Source of the DNA: Actinomycetota bacterium
GTDB taxonomy: Bacteria > Actinomycetota > Thermoleophilia > Solirubrobacterales > Solirubrobacteraceae
Direction of reading: 5' to 3'
DNA length: 9,305 bases
Assembly: GCA_019348575.1 (NCBI GenBank)
Contig: JAHWJE010000032.1
Coordinates: 1 to 9,305, forward strand
Position numbers and translations under genes: made by a program. Position 1 is the first letter of the stretch, and every line of letters begins with the position of its first letter. This document shows positions 5,812 through 9,305 of the stretch, piece by piece. The notes beneath the pieces are model-generated. The model ran no database searches. It was not told where the DNA came from and saw only the letters and a list, made by a program, of their open reading frames with translations.

Positions 5812-7728
5812 CTACCGTGCGCGTGTGGCATCGGGGTCCGGCGCGGGCGGCGCGGTGAGGATCACGCGGCAGGGCGCCTTGCGCACGACGAACTTCGTGG
5901 CCTCGCCGACGAAGTTGTCCAGCGGCCCGCCGATCCCGCCGAGCCGCGCGCCGCCGCGGATCCGCGAGGGCTCTTCGGCGGCCAGCACGATCAGCTCCAC
6001 GCCACGCCGCTGCGCCTCGGCGACGATCGCCTCGCCCGCCCGGCGCGCGCGGATCGTCGCAGTCGCGACCTCGACGCCGTCGTACTCCTCCCCCACCGCC
6101 TTGGCACGCGCGAGCGCGGCACGCGCGCGCTTGAGCTGCGCGTCGGGCAGGCGTGCGTCGAGCGGCAGCGAGAGCGGCACCTCGAAGACCCAGATCGCCT
6201 CGATCGTCGCGCCGAAGCGGTCGTCGTCGCCCTCGGCGGCAGCGAGCCGGCCCGCGGTCTGCACGATGTCGTCGTCGAGCGGGTTGCCGAAGATCGGCAC
6301 GAGGATCGAGCCGTACTCGGCGCGCACGGGCTCGGAGCGCAGCGCCGCCTCGGAGACGACGACGCGCCGCAGGACCGGCATCCCCGTCGTGCGCCGGTAG
6401 GCGACGTACAGCGCGATCCCGGCGGCCATCCAGACGATCCCGACGTAGCGCGCGCCCTCGTGGAAGGCCAGCAGGCTGGCGAGCCCGCCCGCCGCCATCG
6501 CGGCGCCGAGCACGGCGGGCAGCGGCAGGTCGCCGCCGCGCACGCGCACCGACAGCGGGATCCGGTAGGGGCGCGGCCGGTCGGGCTCGCGGTAGCGCAG
6601 CACGCAGATCGCGACGTGCGCGATCAGGAAGGCGAGCATCGCGCCGATCGCGTAGATGCCCGCGAGCGCCTCGAGGTCGCGCGGAACGACGAGCGCGATC
6701 GCAAGCACGGCGCCCGCGGCGATCACGCCGTACGGGGTGGCGTGCCTGGCGTGCAGCCGCCCGAGCACGCGCGGGATCTGCCGGTTGGTGGTCAGCGAGT
6801 AGGCCAGGCGCGAAAGCCCGAGCATCGCGGCGTTGCAGGCGAGCACGAGCGTCACGGTCGCGAGCGCTGCCGTCGCGTAGACGAACGCGTCGGACAGCCA
6901 GAGCGGCTCGAAGCGCTGCACGATCGCGATCACCGGCGCGTCGAGCGCCTCGCCGCGCAGCGGCGCGGCACCCGGCGTCACGGGAAGCGCCGCGACGGCC
7001 ACGAGCGAGATGCCGACGTAGATCACGAGCACCGACGCGGTCGCGCTCGCGACGAGCCGCTTGAGGCCGCGCCGCCCGACGGAGACCTCGCCGGCGAGAC
7101 CGGACGCCGACTCCAGGCTCGTGAACGCGACGGTCGAGACGGTCAGCGCGAACAGCACGTTCTCCCAGCGCGGGGTCGTGCCGAGCTCGATCGAGCTCAG
7201 CAGCCCGTCGAGGTCGACGACGAGCGCGGCGCCGAAGGCGATGATCAGCAGCTGAAGCGCGATGTCGGCGACCGCCAGCGCGGTGATCCGCTCGCGCGTG
7301 AAGCCGCCGAAGCCGCGGATGTTGCGCGCCGCGACGTAGGCGATGATCGCCATCGCGATCGCGAGCTCGGGCAGGCCCTCGCCCAGCGGAGCCCAGAACG
7401 CGGCCAGGTAGTTGACGGCGACGAACGCCGTGACCGCGATCAGGATGAGGAAGTCCAGCAGCACGGCCCAACCCGCGACGAAGCTCACGAGCTCGTTGAA
7501 CGCGTACCTCGCGAAGACCGTCGAGCCGGCGCGCTCCTGGTGCAGCGACGCGCCCTCCACGTATGTCATCGCCGTCACGACGAAGAACACCGCGGAGCCG
7601 AGGAAGACCAGCGGCGTCAGGCCGAGCGCGTTCTCGGCGACGACGCCGAGCGAGAAGTAGACCGCGCTGGCCAGCGACGTCCACACGATCGCAAACAGCG
7701 CGGGCGAGCCGAGTCCGCGGCGAAACAT
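5812..7728 (-). CDS. APC-superfamily permease with C-terminal universal stress protein domain
   Basis: This 638-residue protein has about 12 membrane helices (roughly residues 8-460) of the amino acid-polyamine-cation fold, with landmarks such as ALGLTPLVFLGSA, TAMTYVEGAS, AARNIRGFGGF and SRLAYSLTTNRQIPRVL. A cytosolic UspA-like domain follows (about 472-625, starting YGSILVPIFG and ending APCRVILT). APC-USP fusions are placed as amino-acid permeases, but KimA-type K+ importers share this architecture, and the two RCK genes downstream favour a cation role. This is inference. The first helix reads TSLASAVYFSLG, where relatives usually have a glycine-rich GNVGSSIYYALG-like stretch. ATG at 7728 begins the recognisable permease; the frame runs further upstream, but that part is antisense-like and overlaps the small gene before it. 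No strong ribosome site is visible. The TAG at 5814-5812 sits 27 bases from the trkA pair. Confidence 0.9.
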   Translation of the reverse strand: MFRRGLGSPALFAIVWTSLASAVYFSLGVVAENALGLTPLVFLGSAVFFVVTAMTYVEGASLHQERAGSTVFARYAFNELVSFVAGWAVLLDFLILIAVTAFVAVNYLAAFWAPLGEGLPELAIAMAIIAYVAARNIRGFGGFTRERITALAVADIALQLLIIAFGAALVVDLDGLLSSIELGTTPRWENVLFALTVSTVAFTSLESASGLAGEVSVGRRGLKRLVASATASVLVIYVGISLVAVAALPVTPGAAPLRGEALDAPVIAIVQRFEPLWLSDAFVYATAALATVTLVLACNAAMLGLSRLAYSLTTNRQIPRVLGRLHARHATPYGVIAAGAVLAIALVVPRDLEALAGIYAIGAMLAFLIAHVAICVLRYREPDRPRPYRIPLSVRVRGGDLPLPAVLGAAMAAGGLASLLAFHEGARYVGIVWMAAGIALYVAYRRTTGMPVLRRVVVSEAALRSEPVRAEYGSILVPIFGNPLDDDIVQTAGRLAAAEGDDDRFGATIEAIWVFEVPLSLPLDARLPDAQLKRARAALARAKAVGEEYDGVEVATATIRARRAGEAIVAEAQRRGVELIVLAAEEPSRIRGGARLGGIGGPLDNFVGEATKFVVRKAPCRVILTAPPAPDPDATRAR

Positions 7729-7756
7729 CAGCGGCGGCCCAGCTGGCGAGGAGCCA

Positions 7757-7948
7757 CTACAGGCGCCGCCACGTGAAGTACAGGCGGCCCGCGCCGGCCG
7801 CGACGAAGAGGATGCCGAGCACGGTCCCGAGCGCGAGCGGGCCGCCTCCCGCGCCGAGCGTCCGCGCGAGCATCGCGAGTCCGACGAGGACCATCGCCGC
7901 CGACAGCACGAGCGCCGCAGCGCGGTGCACGCCGCGGCCGTCAGGCAT
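7757..7948 (-). CDS. Small two-helix membrane protein, function unknown
   Basis: This 63-residue hydrophobic protein has two predicted membrane segments, about residues 9-29 (AAALVLSAAMVLVGLAMLA) and 36-56 (GPLALGTVLGILFVAAGAG), ending in a positively charged tail (LYFTWRRL). I do not recognise a named family. Its ATG overlaps the stop of the upstream APC/USP hybrid gene by eight bases, and its stop is 28 bases before the full-length permease start. It is thus sandwiched and probably translated together with them. A role as an accessory subunit or stabiliser of the permease is possible but only inferred from position. The absence of any catalytic motif argues against an enzyme. Confidence 0.65.
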   Translation of the reverse strand: MPDGRGVHRAAALVLSAAMVLVGLAMLARTLGAGGGPLALGTVLGILFVAAGAGRLYFTWRRL

Positions 7949-8315
7949 TCGCGCCGTCGGATTCGATGATCACGCGGCACGGGCGGTCGGCCAGCACGGT
8001 CTCGACGGTCTTGCCGAAGATCGTCGTCCCCGTGCGCGGCGGCAGCGGCATGACGATCGCACGCGCCCGCATCTCGCGCGCCTCCTGGACGATCAGCCGT
8101 CCGGTCTGGCCGGGCCGCACCCGCTCGACGTGCCCGCTGACGCGCTGGCCGCCCTGGATGCGCGCCTGCTCGATCACCGCGCGCGCGGCGAGCGCCGCGA
8201 CGAGCCCGAGCGCGTAGTGGATCGAGGAGCCGACGTTGCCGTAGGCGGTCGAGAAGAGCGCTCCCGTCCCGAGGACGCGCTCGAGGCCCTGACCCTTAGG
8301 CCTGCGCTCAGCCAC
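7941..8315 (-). CDS. Internally deleted APC-USP permease: TM1 motif joined to USP end
   Basis: This 124-residue hybrid joins two regions that are normally far apart. Residues 11-40 (LERVLGTGALFSTAYGNVGSS onward) match the start of APC permeases, including the glycine-rich first helix. Residues about 45-120 match the second half of a UspA domain, ending GKTVETVLADRPCRVII, which aligns with the tail of the downstream permease (GEATKFVVRKAPCRVIL). The remaining membrane helices and the first half of the USP fold are absent, roughly 500 residues if the ancestor resembled the neighbour. The join is in frame, near bases 8180-8200. The start is GTG at 8315; the stop overlaps the next gene by eight bases. 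It may be a decayed gene with an intact frame, a small regulatory USP tethered by one helix, or an assembly error. It cannot transport on its own. Confidence 0.75.
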   Translation of the reverse strand: MAERRPKGQGLERVLGTGALFSTAYGNVGSSIHYALGLVAALAARAVIEQARIQGGQRVSGHVERVRPGQTGRLIVQEAREMRARAIVMPLPPRTGTTIFGKTVETVLADRPCRVIIESDGANA

Positions 8316-8324
8316 CGGCGCGAA

Positions 8325-8330
8325 AAGCTA
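8325..8330 (-). promoter_or_regulatory. Candidate -10 box (TAGCTT) for the APC-USP cluster
   Basis: On the minus strand TAGCTT ends nine bases before the GTG at 8315, which would give a very short leader or none. It sits in the loop of a small inverted repeat, GGCGC/GCGCC (8317-8335). No -35 or ribosome site was evident. It is the only candidate promoter seen for the whole minus-strand cluster apart from the one before the trkA pair. Confidence 0.3.
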
Positions 8331-8387
8331 GCGCCAGCGGCCGGCGGGAGTGTGGAGTGCGCTTCGGGGGGTAGCCCACGCGCGCCG

Positions 8388-8405
8388 CGGGTAACGGGTC
8401 ACCCG
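8388..8405 (+). promoter_or_regulatory. Candidate TetR operator: 18-bp imperfect palindrome before the GST gene
   Basis: CGGGTAAC-GG-GTCACCCG has eight-base half sites matching at seven of eight positions. It lies eight bases before the AGGAGG of the GST gene and in the gap divergent from the APC cluster. Its size and position fit the operator of an autoregulating TetR protein, and one is encoded two genes downstream. The two-base centre makes an RNA hairpin unlikely. Binding itself is inference. Confidence 0.4.
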
Positions 8406-8413
8406 AACGACCG

Positions 8414-8419
8414 AGGAGG
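8414..8419 (+). promoter_or_regulatory. Strong ribosome binding site (AGGAGG) of the GST gene
   Basis: A perfect AGGAGG lies five bases before the ATG at 8425 and fixes that start. It contrasts with the other first genes in the window, which lack a Shine-Dalgarno sequence. Confidence 0.7.
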
Positions 8420-8424
8420 AACTC

Positions 8425-8793
8425 ATGTCGCAGGAGAGCATCGGAGCACCCGGCGGGCCGGAGTCCGACGAGGCCGGCCGCGAGGACGTCGCGCTGCTGC
8501 CCGAGCGCCTGGACCAGATCGACCGCTGGATCGCCGAGGGGCTGCTCGACGGCGAGGAGCTCAACGCCGCCGACTTCCAGATCGCGGTCAACGTCTCGGC
8601 GATGCTGCTGTCCGAGGATCTCGCGCCCTTCATCGAAGGCCGTCCCGCAGCCGCGCTCGCGCGCCGTGTCGCGCCCGACTACGCCGGCCACCTCGGGCCG
8701 ATCCTGCCCGACGAGTGGATGGAGCCGCTGCGCGCGGGCGCCCGCTCGAGCACCGGCGAGGGCGCTGCCGCAAGCGCCGGCGGCTGCAGCTGA
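8425..8793 (+). CDS. Glutathione S-transferase C-terminal domain protein, N-terminal half missing
   Basis: Residues about 15-108 of this 122-residue protein match the all-helical C-terminal domain of bacterial glutathione S-transferases, notably LPERLDQIDRWIAEGLLDG, LNAADFQIAVNV (family N-cap/helix motif with Asp), LSEDLAPFIEGRPAAALARRV and PDYAGHLGPILPDEW. Complete members have about 200-250 residues, with a thioredoxin-like domain first that binds glutathione; nothing resembling it is present here or upstream. The first 13 residues (MSQESIGAPGGPE) are unlike the rest and may be the native start of a gene that lost its middle, or an unrelated leader. The strong AGGAGG and the open frame suggest translation, but glutathione-transferase activity is unlikely without the first domain. 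A TetR-family gene follows after two bases. Confidence 0.75.
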   Translation: MSQESIGAPGGPESDEAGREDVALLPERLDQIDRWIAEGLLDGEELNAADFQIAVNVSAMLLSEDLAPFIEGRPAAALARRVAPDYAGHLGPILPDEWMEPLRAGARSSTGEGAAASAGGCS

Positions 8794-8795
8794 CC

Positions 8796-9305
8796 GTGCG
8801 CGGCGCGAGAGCGACCCGTGCCGAGCGCAGCGCGCAGACGCGCTGTGAGCTGCTCGCGGCAGCCGAGCGGCGCTTCTTCGCCCACGGCTACCACGGCACG
8901 ACGCTCGACGACATCGCCGACGAGGCGGGCTATACGAAGGGCGCCGTCTACTCGACGTTCAAGAGCAAGGCGGGGCTGTTCCTCGCGCTCTTCGACGAGG
9001 TCATGGAGCGCCGCCTGGAGGAGCTGCGGGAGCTGCTGGACCCGCACGACGACGACGACGCTCGCTTGCGCGCACTGGCCGAGCGGCCGACCGACGAGCG
9101 CAACACGCAGTTCCTCCTGCTGGCGATCGAGTTCTGGACGCACGCCGCCCGCGAGCCCGCCGTGCTCGCGGAGTTCTCGGCGCGCTACCGCCGCTTTCGC
9201 GCAGGCGTGGCGGCGCTCGGCCCGCAGGACAGCGCGCTGGGGGCCGACCGCTGGGCGATCGTGACGCTCGCGCTTGCGCACGGGCTCGCGCTCGAACGGC
9301 TGATC
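8796..9305 (+). CDS. TetR-family transcriptional regulator (3' end beyond window)
   Basis: The first 170 residues of a TetR repressor are present and run off the window end without a stop. The DNA-binding part is clear: FFAHGYHGTTLDDIADEAG then YTKGAVYSTFKSKAGLF, i.e. a helix-turn-helix at about residues 35-56 with the family's G-VY--F--K signature. The ligand-binding region follows, with an acidic run (DPHDDDDA, from a GAC repeat near 9047-9060) and FLLLAIEFWTHAAREPAVLAEF. I place the start at GTG 8796, two bases after the GST stop, so translation is probably coupled. It may control the GST gene and itself through the palindrome at 8388-8405, and possibly the divergent APC cluster. Its effector is unknown. 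Confidence 0.88.
   Translation, partial: MRGARATRAERSAQTRCELLAAAERRFFAHGYHGTTLDDIADEAGYTKGAVYSTFKSKAGLFLALFDEVMERRLEELRELLDPHDDDDARLRALAERPTDERNTQFLLLAIEFWTHAAREPAVLAEFSARYRRFRAGVAALGPQDSALGADRWAIVTLALAHGLALERLI

Noticed and set aside
5422..7776. A 784-codon plus-strand frame opposite the APC-USP and first trkA genes
   Set aside because: Extreme Arg/Asp/His/Gly composition without helices or motifs; antisense to genes with unambiguous homology.
7729..7980. An N-terminal extension of the APC permease frame up to 7980
   Set aside because: The extension is Arg/Ser-rich, overlaps the small membrane-protein gene in another frame, and permease similarity begins at the ATG at 7728.
9047..9060. Run of GAC triplets in the TetR gene
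   Set aside because: A short acidic loop (DPHDDDDA) between helices; codon repetition, not a functional repeat.

Overview
The window is very GC-rich throughout, with tightly packed genes, GTG starts and several first genes that appear to be leaderless. The gene content is a CeoB/CeoC-like pair of RCK proteins, APC permeases carrying a universal-stress-protein tail, a two-gene ABC exporter, and a GST beside a TetR regulator. Together this suggests a high-GC actinobacterium. Protein style favours the Thermoleophilia (Solirubrobacterales-like), but this is inferred from remembered family resemblance, not from a search.

Layout. (1) Positions 1-850: the 5' end of an FmdB-type zinc-ribbon gene (+) runs straight into the 3'-truncated end of a convergent 3-methyladenine DNA glycosylase gene (tag, -). 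A small four-cysteine protein gene overlaps the tag start. (2) 860-4503: two overlapping ABC half-transporter genes (+) that read as an asymmetric heterodimeric exporter, with one degenerate and one canonical ATP site. (3) 4516-4587: tRNA-Gln(CTG) on the minus strand, convergent with the ABC genes, with its own TATACT box. (4) 8315 down to 4676 (-): a short APC/USP hybrid gene, a two-helix membrane protein, a full-length APC permease with a USP domain, then two TrkA/RCK genes. This reads as one ion or amino-acid transport and sensing cluster, plausibly for K+. (5) 8388-9305 (+): an 18-bp imperfect palindrome, a GST gene lacking its thioredoxin-like half, and a TetR-family regulator cut by the window end.

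The most unusual property is that three loci look like deletion scars. FmdB and tag are joined through their 3' halves. The first APC-USP gene keeps only its first transmembrane motif and the end of its USP domain. The GST keeps only its C-terminal helical domain. Each retained part matches its family well up to a sharp edge. Either this lineage has lost several segments, or the assembly carries collapsed or misjoined sequence; the sequence alone cannot decide. No CRISPR array, insertion sequence or phage gene is visible. No gene-free stretch exceeds 300 bases; the longest is the roughly 110-base divergent gap at 8316-8424.
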